DNA from: Naegleria lovaniensis
Lineage: Eukaryota > Heterolobosea > Eutetramitea > Acrasida > Naegleriidae
Direction: 5' to 3'
Assembly: GCF_003324165.1 (NCBI RefSeq)
Contig: NW_025407831.1
Location: 682,001-746,000 of the forward strand
Length of the DNA: 64,000 bases
A model generated the notes under the pieces. That model searched no databases. It saw nothing but the letters and a program-made list of their open reading frames with translations, and was not told where the DNA came from. This document shows, piece after piece, positions 18,868-29,645 of the stretch. Numbering within the stretch: the stretch's first letter is position 1; each line of letters opens with the position of its first letter. Position numbers and translations under genes: made by a program.

Positions 18868-19978
18868 GATGATTGCGGGAGATGATTTTTCTTTCAAGTG
18901 TATCGTCAGTAGTAAAGATGGATTAATATGGAAAGTGAAAGGTGGCGTAAGTTATTAGTGAAACAATGAGATCACACTTGTTGTTGGTGGAGGTGAGGCA
19001 GCCTCAGGTATTAGATTTGTTTATGGCGGCGCAATTGGTACTAGAAACCTGTCAGATATTCGTCAATCCCACGTCAGCTGATTTGAGTAAACTCCAAAGG
19101 AATCAAAAATAAAATGAGTGAGTCTCTTCCTGATTGGTTTGCAAGGGTTTGAAGAACCGAAGCAACTTGGGTTCTTACTGCAACAACAGACAAACTGAAA
19201 CGAAATATAGAGGCCATAGGACGTTACACCATTATTCGCTTCAGCTGAAGCTTGTAAAACAACAGCGTGCCAACGAACAGCTCACGGAAGACAGATCCTT
19301 GCTAGCACCCTAAACCAGAACTATTACCAATTCTACTGCATGACATTCAACGAATAAATTTTTTTATGCTTTCATATTCATTTTTGACTTGACGAATATC
19401 TGACAGGTTTTTAGTGCGCTTCAACGTCGGATGCGCCGCCATACCAATGACAACAGTGACCACCTACCTGCCAACTGTCAAGACCTTCATGTCTTCCAGG
19501 ACATGAAAAATGTGCGGCAGTTTCACAGTGAAAAGAGAAAGCTCAAAACGGAATGGGTTTTTCGTTTTGGTCGTTGTAACGGCCATCAGATTCGTGTGTT
19601 GAAAAATTTGTTTGAGCTTGAAGCGAGGGCTTGAAAACGGGTTTGGAAATTCGAGGAGAATGAACGGAGTTGAAATGAACCGGTGTTATTGGCCATGATG
19701 AAGTTTAACGATTTGGTTTACATGGTCAATCATGATGAATGGTTGTATGAATAAAGTTTTGAAATTGCTTTGCATCATGTTGTGTGAAATTGTCGAGAAA
19801 TTTGAGAGGAATCTGTGTGTTACTTTGTAAAGATGAATAATAATAATAATAATTAGAATAATCATGAAGAATGAGAAAGATCGTCAAGGACTGGTTCATT
19901 CAATGATACACACAACGATCGACTTTTGACATTTGAAATCCATGACGAAAGAGTCAAATACTGTATTTGTGTTGGACC
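18868..19978. other. 1.1-kb intergenic region containing a composite inverted repeat
   Basis: No convincing gene was found between the NHL gene (5' end) and the EF-hand gene (3' end). The region holds the inverted repeat described separately at 19023-19442. The rest is AT-rich with an ATA/ATT run near 19842-19860. Short frames here are not supported by composition. Confidence 0.5.
19023..19442. repeat. Composite inverted repeat (MITE-like or foldback)
   Basis: A 22-bp stretch at 19045-19066 (starting AAACCTGTCAGATATTC) is repeated exactly in reverse at 19389-19410. Outside it, a second block GCGCCGCCAT at 19433-19442 matches ATGGCGGCGC at 19023-19032 in reverse, separated from the first block by unequal spacers (12 versus 22 bp). 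The interior is about 322 bp without coding capacity. No clear target-site duplication was seen. It may be a decayed MITE or a structured regulatory segment upstream of the NHL gene. Confidence 0.6.
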
Positions 19979-20696
19979 TTAATTATTTAAAATACCAAGT
20001 GAAATGACCAATTCTTGGAATGTAATCTTTCCATCTCCATCTCGATCGAGAGATTTCATCACTTCTTCCTTTGAAACATTTTCATCGGCTAACATTTCAT
20101 CATAAAATTTGTTAAATTCATCTGGAAAATCTAAAAATCCACTCTTATCCGTGTCGAATTTCTACGTCAATGTTCATAATACCTGTTAATTTCATGTTCA
20201 AATATTTGGAAATTTCACACTTACTTGAAAAGCTTCGAAAGCATTGGTTAATACTTTTACTCGTTTAGTCAACTTGGAAAATCCATCTCCGCTCAATTTA
20301 ATCCACCAAGTATAAAATTCGTCGAAACAAATCGATTTCGAATGGTCCTTGTCAATTAAATTTGCAATCGCAATGACTTCTCTCTTTTTTGGATCTCTCC
20401 ATTGTTTGACATTGTCGTCGCTGACAACTTCGACTTTGAATCCGAGATCGAGAAGGAGATCATTGAGTTCTTTGAGATTGATGTGACCCGAGCTGTCTTT
20501 ATCGAACTGGAAAATTGTCGTGATGAAAAATCACAAAATTATTAATTATTAATTTGATTTAAAATTTTTAATGATTGTAAATAAATAATATTAGAACACG
20601 AAAGTGTGAGAGAGAGGAATGAGAGGTTGTGTGAGAAATTACCTTTTGGAAGTATGAATAGACCACGTTACGTTCTGTTGGGAGTGTGAAAGACAT
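19979..20696 (-). CDS. Four-EF-hand calcium-binding protein
   Basis: Reconstructed from three exons: 20643-20696, 20225-20506 and 19979-20161, all GT-AG and all phase 0, giving 172 residues. Four EF loops are visible: DKDSSGHINLKE (20-31), DKDHSKSICFDE (70-81), DTDKSGFLDFPD (115-126) and DRDGDGKITFQE (151-162). Loops 1 and 4 are canonical. Loop 2 lacks the central Gly, and loop 3 ends in Asp instead of Glu, so affinity may differ. The size suggests a calmodulin-like or calcineurin-B-like sensor; no N-myristoylation Gly is present. Introns are 136 and 63 nt. The last base is 72 bp from the start codon of nothing else; the propeller gene's stop lies upstream at 20769 on the same strand. Confidence 0.85.
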
Positions 20697-20768
20697 TTTT
20701 TTGTTTTGACAGGTGTCAACAATTCATCAATTACAATCGATAAATTTATGGCAAGTTCCAAGGTTCGT

Positions 20769-22962
20769 TCAAATGTTGATTGATAAATTGCATAACATGA
20801 GTATCAGCACCACAATCACACCACAAAACCCAACAATATTTCTTTCAAAAATTGACACGCCCAATGAAACTGCTGTTCGATTATTTGTTGGATTCCAAAC
20901 ACTGCTCGAGATTTGAGGCTTCCATAAACTCACTGATGCTTTTGGCGTGATAGATCGAGAAGGAATGGGCGAAGGTTTGGGAGGTTGAACTGACAACGAA
21001 GGCACTGGATTGACATTTGTTCCATTGAATAACTGAAATCCGTACACGTGTGAATTACTTATAAAATAAAACCAACCACTTTTCATTATCACTCCTCCAC
21101 ACATGGCATACTTGGAAGTAAAGACCATTGTCAATGTGAAATTATAAGGCTCAATTCTAAAAATTCCAGTGGATAATGTCAAATAAATTTCTTTTCCATT
21201 GACATGTGGCACAAAGAGATGTGGGCCTTGACTCACACATGCATGTGCCACTGTTTTGTTGTGAATGACTTGCATCGTATTGGGATTAAAAACGAAAAAG
21301 ATGTCATTGTCGGTCATACCATACACATAACCGGTTTGAGGTGCCACAATGAGCTCATAATAATAAGCAACTCCTGGAAGTGGTGCCATTTTCCACATAA
21401 TTTGATTCGAGGTCAAATTCAACATGTAGAGTTGAGCAAGAGTAGCCAACTGTTGGCCGCCCGATCCAGGTGCAATGGTGGTTCCAGCAATTAACACATC
21501 GGTCATGTTGGGATGCAGAACCATACTGTGAGTGGCATGATTTTCAATGAGTTGTGTATGATTTAAAATTGTGGCTTGGTATTTCTTTCGACTCCAAATA
21601 AGGAGACCACCACCTGTTTTTCCATAGCCAGGACCACCGCTCATTAAAACTAGGTCATTATTGGGATGAACCAAGACACAACTGGGTCGAATAATGTGAG
21701 GAGTTGCAGTGGCGAGTAATAGCGGATTTGAGCTATTCTTACCGAGTTCAGTATTCACCCACGGTTTCGATGAGTCGTATTGCAATAAATAACCATCCGA
21801 GTAGGAACCAAAAAACATATATCGTGAATCGAAAGGAACTGTTTTCACCACATTGAATTTATCCCATGCCAAGAAAGTTGTGAAATTTCCCATCTCGTCC
21901 ATATAGAAGAAATTCATTGGAAATTGTGAAGCACCAGAAATGAATTTACCATCAGGAGAAACTGTCATATCCATTAAGGTAGCTCCTTGACATGAATAGG
22001 AAAAGGAGAGTGATCACACTGGATGTATTATTGGGATTCTGTTGAATGGAAAAGGTTTTTGATTCTGGATCGAAAGTTTTGAGAATTCGACCAGACGGGA
22101 AATTTCCATAAAATAAATACTGAGTTCCAGAAATGTAAAATTTGTAACTACGGGTATGAGGAGACGACAGCTGGGTCATGATGCCTCCGTAAAACATAAA
22201 CATGGGGCTGGAATTGACATTAAGTCCATAAACTTTGCCGTCATTGTCTCTATACAGCCAAGGACTTCCAGAAATTCGTTGATTTTCAGCCAACAATGGC
22301 CAAGACTGACTTGTATTTGGATGAAAGCATACAAATTGACTCAGTGCAGAGCCAACAGCAATGTAAATATATCCCAAGTCATCTGCTGCAATATTTCTCT
22401 GGTACATGTACCATGTTTGATTATAGACAAATCCGTAATCTCTAAATTCTCTATTTTTTGGATTAAAAGAAACTAAACCACTTTTAGGGTACGTAGCAGA
22501 CCAAATCACTCCAGAATCATCCACAGTCATTCCCATAGCTGTTCCTTGTGAAGTTTTTGCCACAAATGTAAATGATAAGGTAGTGGCATCAAATTGCATG
22601 AAATAATTTCCAAAATGATTGTAGTAGAATCGACCATCATGCGAAAGAAGTGAAGCAAAAACTGGAGTTTGAGCAGTGAGTGCTGCAGCTGGGTAGTCAA
22701 CTCGTATGGTACTTCCATTGTTGGCATTGACAGCTAGCATGGCGAACATGCCACTATAATCCATCATGGGAGAGAGAATACATTCATATTGAGAGGAAGA
22801 GCATTTGGTAACAACTACACCTCTTGCATTGGCTTTGTTGACTGCAACGCCAAAATCGAAGAGGCCTTTGCCAAGTGAAGTTTTGGCAGCTGACATGGAT
22901 TGGACATGGATGCATGTCAATATGAAACTTACTGACAGTAACACAACAAGTAAATGTGTCAT
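20769..22962 (-). CDS. Secreted propeller-like protein with C-terminal anchor
   Basis: Two frames form one gene. The first (22962 downward) has a signal peptide (THLLVVLLSVSFILTCIHV) and WD/SMP-30-like blades (TPVFASLLSHDGRFYYNHFG). The second (to 20769) continues with VSPDGKFISGASQFPMNFFY and AGDYxH-like strands, and ends with a Ser/Pro linker (QPPKPSPIPSRSITPKASV) and a C-terminal hydrophobic segment (GFCGVIVVLILMLCNLS), fitting a GPI signal or membrane anchor. The frames can be joined by a 34-nt GT-AG intron at 21986-22019 with a pyrimidine-rich 3' end, giving 719 residues; otherwise a single frame break lies there. Many NxT/S sites support surface exposure. No enzymatic residues recognised. 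Confidence 0.65.
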
Positions 22963-23308
22963 TATCTACCTGCAAGTATCAACTCTGCCAATTTTTTTGA
23001 ATGGTGCAACGTTTGAGCTGGCAGCCAACCATATCTTGCTCAAATGCCGATCACGAAATTTAGCCGTACATCTCACAATCATCCAAAATCTGTACGGATC
23101 ATGTACGATATCTGAAATCAACAAATGGTTGACGACTGTTTGTATCAGAAAGGAAATGGTTGGAGATTCGATGTCACACAGTTGCATTGCGGTTAAACAT
23201 TAATCCTGGTGGCTTCGAGTGAGCTCGAACTTCATTATGTCGGCTTGTACTTTTGTATCAAGTTTAATACAGCCGTAGTGTGAGAAAATGACGCGTCTGT
23301 GCACTGTA
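22963..23308. other. Intergenic region, nothing recognised
   Basis: 346 bp between the 5' end of the propeller gene and the 3' end of the F-box gene on the same strand. No RNA gene, repeat or convincing frame. Confidence 0.5.
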
Positions 23309-25188
23309 TTATTCTCCACTAATATAATAAAATCTGCTAATACTGGCATATCCAATCGAAGCAGGGCACCTGTGAAGTGAGTAAAAATTTTCTAACACTC
23401 CATCAATGTTAATAACTCTTCTTGGATCAAGTTCCGTCTCAACTACGACATATTTCAACATGTCTGAACCACTGAGTTGGGAAGTAATCTTGACCGCTTG
23501 TTTCCAAACGGTATTGTCTCGACTATCATTATTGAACGAGAATTCAATCCCAAGAAGTTGATCTAACAACTCGTGATGTTCATGAATGGTTTGAATTTCA
23601 TTAAACCCATTGAATGTCAAATATTGTAGATTTGGAAACCGTTCCTTGTTTAACACTGCTTTTAACACTAGTTTTTGATAATCGCTAGAACTTAATGCCT
23701 TCAAATTTTCATCCTCTTGTGGTTTCCACCATGTATTGTAACAATCAAAACGAAGTCGTAAGTATCTAACCCCAGGAAATGTACATCCATTAAGAAAATC
23801 ATTCCATTCGTTTTCAGGATAGATCGAGTGGGACTTGGTGGAGGTCAAGTCTAAACTTAAAAACATGATGCTGTTTGGAAATTCGAAATTTTGCAGGGGC
23901 TTAAAGAAAACAACATTCTCTAAGTGTAAAAATATCGATTTGGAAAGCTTCTTCAGCATGTTTTCAGTGTCTACTTGTTGTAAATTTGAAATTTCTTCAA
24001 ACGTAAAGTCCTTATGATTGTTTGTTGCAAATCGAGCCCAAGCACCTGGATTTTTGATAGATATTCCGATGCTTGGAGAAGTTTGTTGTTGATTAGATTT
24101 CTTTTCTCGTTTTGAATAACCTGCTAGTTCTTCTCCAAAGCTCCAATTTTCAAGGTAACACTTTGAGAGTAAAATTTGACTACCTGATGAGTATAAATCT
24201 CTCTCTTCAGAGTCCTAAAATATCATCCACGTTGAAAACAAGGCTGTTGCAGCCTACTTACCATCGTGTTAAACATGTTGAGAGACAACATTAGTGACAC
24301 AACTAAAAACATGGTAAATGCATCATTATCTCCTGTTCTGTAGTGTGAACAATATTTCTCAATAGATATTTCTAATTGTGCCAATCGCGCTCTAATTCCT
24401 TCTTGACTCTCCTTTTCATCGCTATATATCGGTTTTTGGGATTTAAATATTTTCTTGTAGATGGATTTGTCATCATCTTGTTCCGTATCATCATCTTGTT
24501 CCGTATCATCATCTTGATCATCCTCCAAACCCTCTAGCCAACAATTATCGCTTTCAAAGGCGTCTTCGAATGACTTCATCGCCATTCCTCTTTCTACATG
24601 TTGAATAATATTCTGAGCTTTGGCAAGTCTTCTAAATTCTTCACTATTCATGTCTCCAGTGCTCAATTCAAGTCGCTCTAAATTTCGTGTTCTAATCCAG
24701 TACAGTAGCTTGGAGAAAAAGTTATAGCCATTTAGCCAATGTTCTTCAAAATCAGTAACACCTTCCTCGTCATGCTCAACAGCAGGCTGAGTGATCATTT
24801 GGTAAAACTGTTTGTTGGCTTTGGTGAATCGGACCAACGAAACAACATTCTCAAACGGAGGAATAAACACAAGAGCCTTTTCACTGACCTGTTCCGTTTT
24901 AAAGTATCGTTCGTTTTCGGCTTTTTCAGCTAATGCAGGAATTGTGCTCACGTCCATTTTACTATTTTTCTGATGATCTCCGACGAGAAAGGACAAGATG
25001 TGCAAGATCATTTCATTTGGAAGCAATTGCAATTGATTCGGATTTTCATTGAAATTGGATGGAACGATGGAAATTTTTGAGGTTTTACAAGCTCTTTCAG
25101 TCGGAAAGGACTCACTGCTGCTTGCAGTGTTCTCTGATGATGAGGAAGGTGCCGTTTTTCGTTTTCTTTCTTGTTGGTTTGTATTCAT
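23309..25188 (-). CDS. F-box protein with acidic tandem repeat
   Basis: Two exons, 24262-25188 and 23309-24214, joined by a 47-nt GT-AG intron in phase 0, giving 610 residues. A Ser-rich N-terminus is followed by an F-box-like helix at about 50-70 (QLQLLPNEMILHILSFLVGD), which should bind Skp1. At about 230-247 there is an acidic repeat DDDTEQDDDTEQDDDK encoded by an 18-nt DNA repeat (near 24475-24515). The C-terminal half has LRR-like strands (VRYLRLRFDCYN, LQYLTFNGFNEI) but no regular period. Substrate unknown. The intron is among the shortest in the window. Confidence 0.7.
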
Positions 25189-25969
25189 TTTTTTTAAATT
25201 CGGTAGTAAAAGGGAGTTTTACTGAGGTTTGTTGTAATCAATAAAAGTGGTTGGTTGACTAATTTTTTGAATTTTCACTTTCAAAAAATTTACATTACTT
25301 GTGATATGGAACAATTATTATCAATTACTTCGAGAAAGGTGATAGAATCACTTTCTCTCAAAGAATTGAAAAGTACCCACCCTCCTCCCAATCCACCTCT
25401 GAAATAAACAAACATAGTTGTGGCTTTCCACAACTCCCTCACCTTTGGGTGGGATGCCTCATGTCTCAACTTGGGATGCCTTATTGCATTGCAATAGGAT
25501 GCCTCACTTTAGTGGGATGCTCTTTGAACTGATTTCAGTCCAAAGGATGCCTCATGGTTTACCATGGGATGTTTAATCAGCGCACGCTTAATAATGTCAT
25601 CCTGTATGAGACTGATGCATATGTTTGTTGCATCTATTTGTGTTGTACTCTTGCTGAATTACAGGATAGAAAAGGTAATGTAAATCTTATTTATTCAGCT
25701 ATTAGACATGCGCACGTACACGCGGCGAAGAATAAATAATCCGTTTTACCAACCATCTTTCTGTTGATTTACAACAAATTAATTTTTGTGAAATTAATTT
25801 TCAATGAAAATTTAAAGAAATGAAATGAAATTAATTTTGATTTTCAATTTTCAGACCATCCACCCAAATCACGAGACTCGTTTTATTCCATATAAGCTCT
25901 TTAATGTTCAAATTAAAATTGTTTAGGATAGGGAAACGTCGAATTCAATATCAAGTGTTGACATAAAGC
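25189..25969. other. Intergenic region with hairpin cluster
   Basis: 781 bp between the F-box gene and the F-box/LRR gene. It contains the hairpin cluster at 25417-25571. A frame at 25554-25739 (61 codons) starts inside the last hairpin; its composition gives no support for coding. The rest is very AT-rich. Confidence 0.5.
25417..25571. repeat. Seven consecutive hairpins joined by GGATGCCTC linkers
   Basis: Short perfect or near-perfect stem-loops follow one another: GTTGTGG/CCACAAC (25417-25434), CTCACC/GGTGGG (25438-25453), TCTCA/TGGGA (25464-25476), TATTGC/GCAATA (25482-25496), CTCAC/GTGGG (25503-25516), CTTTG+ACTG/CAGT+CAAAG (25522-25545) and CATGG/CCATG (25553-25566). Loops are mostly TTTA, TTTG, CTTT or ATTT. 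GGATGC recurs at 25452, 25474, 25497, 25515 and 25545, with GGATG at 25567. Stems differ in sequence but keep pairing. Confidence 0.75.
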
Positions 25970-27679
25970 TCATTTCTGGTTATTGGTATTTTCAGATAAA
26001 TCCAAAAAGACTAATTGTTTTGCAAGTGCACTGTTTGAAATAATATCAACCCCTTCTTTACCAATGGTATTGGAAGACAAATCTAAATACCTCAAGTTCT
26101 CGAAATTTTCACTGCTCGTAATAAATTTAGCAGCTTTTGGGCCAATTCTACTGGAATATAAATTTAACGTCATTAAATTCTTCATATTGTGGCTATTTGC
26201 AATTAGTTCAACACCTTCTGAACCAATTTCATTGAAAGATAAATCCAAAAATGTTAATTTCTTCAAAATGTTACTTTGTGAAATATAGCTAACACCCTTG
26301 GAACAAATTTCATTGGAACTCAAATCCAAGTAACGCAAATTTTTCAAGGTTTTGCTGTTCGCAAGAAGTAATGTGCCTTCTGAACCAATTTCATTGTCAT
26401 ACAATATCAATGAAGTTAATTGGTTCAAGTTCTCACTATTTGCGATGAATTTAGCTCCTTCGATACCTATTCTATTGGACCACAAATCTAACAACGTCAA
26501 ATTTTTCATATGGTGACTATTTGCAATGAACTTGGTTCCTTCAGCTTCAATATAGTTTTCCATCAAATCCAGTACCGTTAAGTTTTTAAATTTTTCACTG
26601 TTGGCGATGAGCTTGGCACCTTCAGAGTCAATTTCACTGTAACTCAAAATCAATGAAACCAATTTTTGCAAAATTTCACTGTTTACCAGATGCCTAATAC
26701 CAGTGGTTGAGCCAATTTTGGTGAATGAGATATCTAACTTTGTGAGATTTCGCAAACGTTCACTGTTTGCAATATATTCAAAAGCTGCTCCTTCGAGTTC
26801 ATTGGAAGACAAGAGTAGAGATGTTAAATTTTTCAAGTATATACTTTTCGAAATAGACTCCACACCTGCTATTCCAATGTCATTGTAACCTAAATCAAGA
26901 GACGTTAAATCCTCAAGGTTTGGACTATTTGAAAGATAAATTGTACCTTCACAGCCTATATTACACGAATCTAAAACCAATGAAGTTAATTTCCTCAAAT
27001 GTTGGCTATTTGCAATATATTTAGCACCTTCTGAACCAATTTCATTTCCAGATAAATCTAAAAAAGTTAAATTCTTCATATGGTCGCTGTTTGCTATATA
27101 TTCAGTACCGTTTATACCAATCTCAGTGAAGGATAAATTCAATGATGTTAAATTTTTCAAAGATTCACTAGTTGAAATAAATTTAGCGCCTTCTGAACCA
27201 ATGGTGTTGCTAGCCAAATTCAGTAAAGTTAAATTTTGCAAAAATTCACTGTTTGAGATGAGTTCAACGCCTGTCGAGCTAATAAAGTTGAATTTGAGAG
27301 TCAGTGAGGCCAAATTTCTCAAATTTCCACTGTTCGCAATATATTCAACACCTGTTAAATCAATTTCGTTATGAGATAAATCTAACCAAGTCACGTTTTG
27401 CAAGTTTTCACTTGTTGCAATTGATTGTGCAAGTTTTGAGCCATCATGAACTGTTTTGCAAACAAATGAAAGCAAATAGGAATTGTCCTCATCCTGATCC
27501 CAATAGAATGACAATGATAAACGAATTTTCAGTGATACTTGTCTCCATTGTCTTGAAATTTTCATACAAATTTGCAATATCGTTTTTGTATCAAGAAATT
27601 GAAGAATTTCATAAATCATATCATCCAAGAAAATCGGATCCTCACGATCGTTATTGTTGCAAAGTTTTGTTGTGATCAT
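25970..27679 (-). CDS. F-box/LRR protein with regular 24-residue repeats
   Basis: 569 residues. An F-box-like N-terminus (FLDDMIYEILQFLDTKTILQ) is followed by a basic/aromatic linker and then, from about 95 to the end, about 19 repeats of 24 residues with consensus NSExLKNLTSLDLSSNEIGS, EGAKYIA. The repeat identity is also visible in DNA as an imperfect 72-bp tandem periodicity from about 26000 to 27400. This regular RI/cysteine-containing-like LRR type is abundant in Naegleria. A substrate receptor of an SCF ligase is the family expectation; the target is unknown. Intronless. Compared with the disrupted gene at 13417 it keeps one frame throughout. Confidence 0.85.
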   Translation of the reverse strand: MITTKLCNNNDREDPIFLDDMIYEILQFLDTKTILQICMKISRQWRQVSLKIRLSLSFYWDQDEDNSYLLSFVCKTVHDGSKLAQSIATSENLQNVTWLDLSHNEIDLTGVEYIANSGNLRNLASLTLKFNFISSTGVELISNSEFLQNLTLLNLASNTIGSEGAKFISTSESLKNLTSLNLSFTEIGINGTEYIANSDHMKNLTFLDLSGNEIGSEGAKYIANSQHLRKLTSLVLDSCNIGCEGTIYLSNSPNLEDLTSLDLGYNDIGIAGVESISKSIYLKNLTSLLLSSNELEGAAFEYIANSERLRNLTKLDISFTKIGSTTGIRHLVNSEILQKLVSLILSYSEIDSEGAKLIANSEKFKNLTVLDLMENYIEAEGTKFIANSHHMKNLTLLDLWSNRIGIEGAKFIANSENLNQLTSLILYDNEIGSEGTLLLANSKTLKNLRYLDLSSNEICSKGVSYISQSNILKKLTFLDLSFNEIGSEGVELIANSHNMKNLMTLNLYSSRIGPKAAKFITSSENFENLRYLDLSSNTIGKEGVDIISNSALAKQLVFLDLSENTNNQK

Positions 27680-27770
27680 TTCTTTGTTCCGATTCCGAGT
27701 GGTTGGGAGTGTATGAGGAAGAATATGTTTTTTGATATTTTTTTTTAAAGAAAACTCGTTTTAGAGATTT

Positions 27771-29511
27771 TTAATTGTTTGGTTGATGATCATCTTTTTT
27801 GTTGTTGGAACTGATTGCTGAACAGGGTGTGGAGTCGACTGATGAATTTGGCAAACTGTTCTGTTTGATCGTCTGTTTCAGAGAGCTTACAGTTTTCATA
27901 AATAGTTGTCCGTAAGATGTAGTAGCGAAAGATTTCGCCTTAAATAACAAATACATTTCTCCTAAATATAAAAAGAAAAAATCCCAAATGATGAAATGGT
28001 ATTCAAGAACAGAGTAAAATCGACAGCTCCACTTACTGATTTGTTTCATTAAAATCAAATGTTACATTTAGTTACTACTTACATGTTAAAAACTCGAATA
28101 ATATTCATACTCAATTGTATTGACATTGGGCTCAATACAATAACAATGTAAATAAGGAACTTTGTGAATCGATAATCTAATAATCTAACAGAAGGATTTG
28201 ATTTTTTCAGCATTCGAAATAAAATAAATCCAAGTAGTGTCATTATTATGGTGACAACAATGGCACCGGCAATAATGGTTGCAGTGAACACATAAGGAAT
28301 GTGTGATATTACAATATATGCGTCGTGTTTGGAGTCAATCATGCAAAGAACAAACATGACAGCTGCATAACCCAAACTTAGCGCTAACAACACTCCACAA
28401 ATGGAATTGCACACAATTCTAACACTCGTGTGTGAATCATTACAGAAATTATCTATTTCACAACTTACGTAATGGAGAGTGTTGTGGTTGCTCTCAACTT
28501 CAAACTCCTATAAATGGTGTCAACCCATGAAAACATGAGTGGAATTGTGCTCACAAATAACAAATTTCCTGCCGAATTCAGAAATATATCTGCCACTCTC
28601 ATACCAGTGGAGGAATTGTCTCGTATTTTGATTGAAATGGTGATACAAGCACATGTAATCAAAGAAAGAACAGATCCCATCAGTAAAATGTTTGAATGCA
28701 GTTTAAATTCGGTGAATAGCATTAATAGTCCAAGTCTTTTTTGATTTGAAACAGTTGAGGTAGAGAGCTCTTTCAAATAAGGGATAAAATTAAGAAACAG
28801 AATGACAATTAGTAGCATCACCGCAACTGCAATTTCTATGGAGTAAAATGTTTCGCCCATTGTGAAAGGTATGAGAAATTGAGAATAAAATCCACATTCA
28901 TTGGAGACCACACCATTGGGACAAGAGCAAGCAATAAAGAGCGAGGAAGGTGAAACTCCAAAGTGTGGAATACCTTGTCCGCAATAATTGTCTTTCAAAA
29001 GAATGTTCAACAATGGTAATTCTTTCGATAACCATAAATGGAAAATTTCAAAATGTGAATGGTTGCAAGAAGTACAGAAATTAAGGAGCTGTACTTGATC
29101 TCGCACCGTCCCATTAGAAGTATGTTCTAAAGAAATACCTTTGGAGAGTGACAATAAACTTTCATTCGTTCGAAGCAACCACTGTTTTGAAAAGTGTAAA
29201 AATCGTTGAATTTCATTTCCATACAAATCAAGCCATGTCGAGTTCATAAAATCAGTACAAGATATATTCATCTCTCGTATGGAATGGTCTTGCTGACACA
29301 CATCGATTGGGTTTAAATCGAAATATAAATTCATGCCAATATATTCTTGAAAAATGGTTTGATTGAACGTTGCTGTCCTCATTGTGGGGCACGGTTTTGA
29401 AAAAGTGCATTCTTGTGCCGATATTGAAAGTACGAGATTGGTTATTAAGGAGAAGAGATTGATGACGAACATGAGAATGCATAGATGATGGGGTTTTGTG
29501 ATTAGTGACAT
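27771..29511 (-). CDS. Seven-helix receptor-like membrane protein
   Basis: Three exons, 28469-29511, 28083-28418 and 27771-28035, give 547 residues in one continuous frame. A signal peptide (LCILMFVINLFSLITNLVLS) precedes an ectodomain of about 200 residues with many Cys and N-glycosylation sites. Seven hydrophobic helices follow: SIEIAVAVMLLIVILFLNF, NILLMGSVLSLITCACITI, NSAGNLLFVSTIPLMFSWV, GVLLALSLGYAAVMFVLCMI, ATIIAGAIVVTIIMTLLGFI, TKFLIYIVIVLSPMSIQLS and FIIWDFFFLYLGEMYLLF. The tail is polar. This topology matches a G-protein-coupled receptor, but no class motif is recognised. The start is the ATG at 29511; the frame above lacks ATG. It is divergent from 29646, with a 134-bp shared upstream region. 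Confidence 0.75.
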
Positions 29512-29645
29512 TTTTTTGGCGATTAAATGTATCTCTTTGAGATACACTCATGTTCATTTTCATTGTTACAATTTCAATATTGAATTGTTGTAAACCAAGT
29601 AAAATTCCAAATGCAATTTCTTCTCACTTTCCTCAAATCAAAAAA

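Noticed and set aside
25554-25739. 61-codon plus-strand frame after the hairpin cluster
   Set aside because: It starts within a hairpin, has no family and no A-rich start context; coding not supported.
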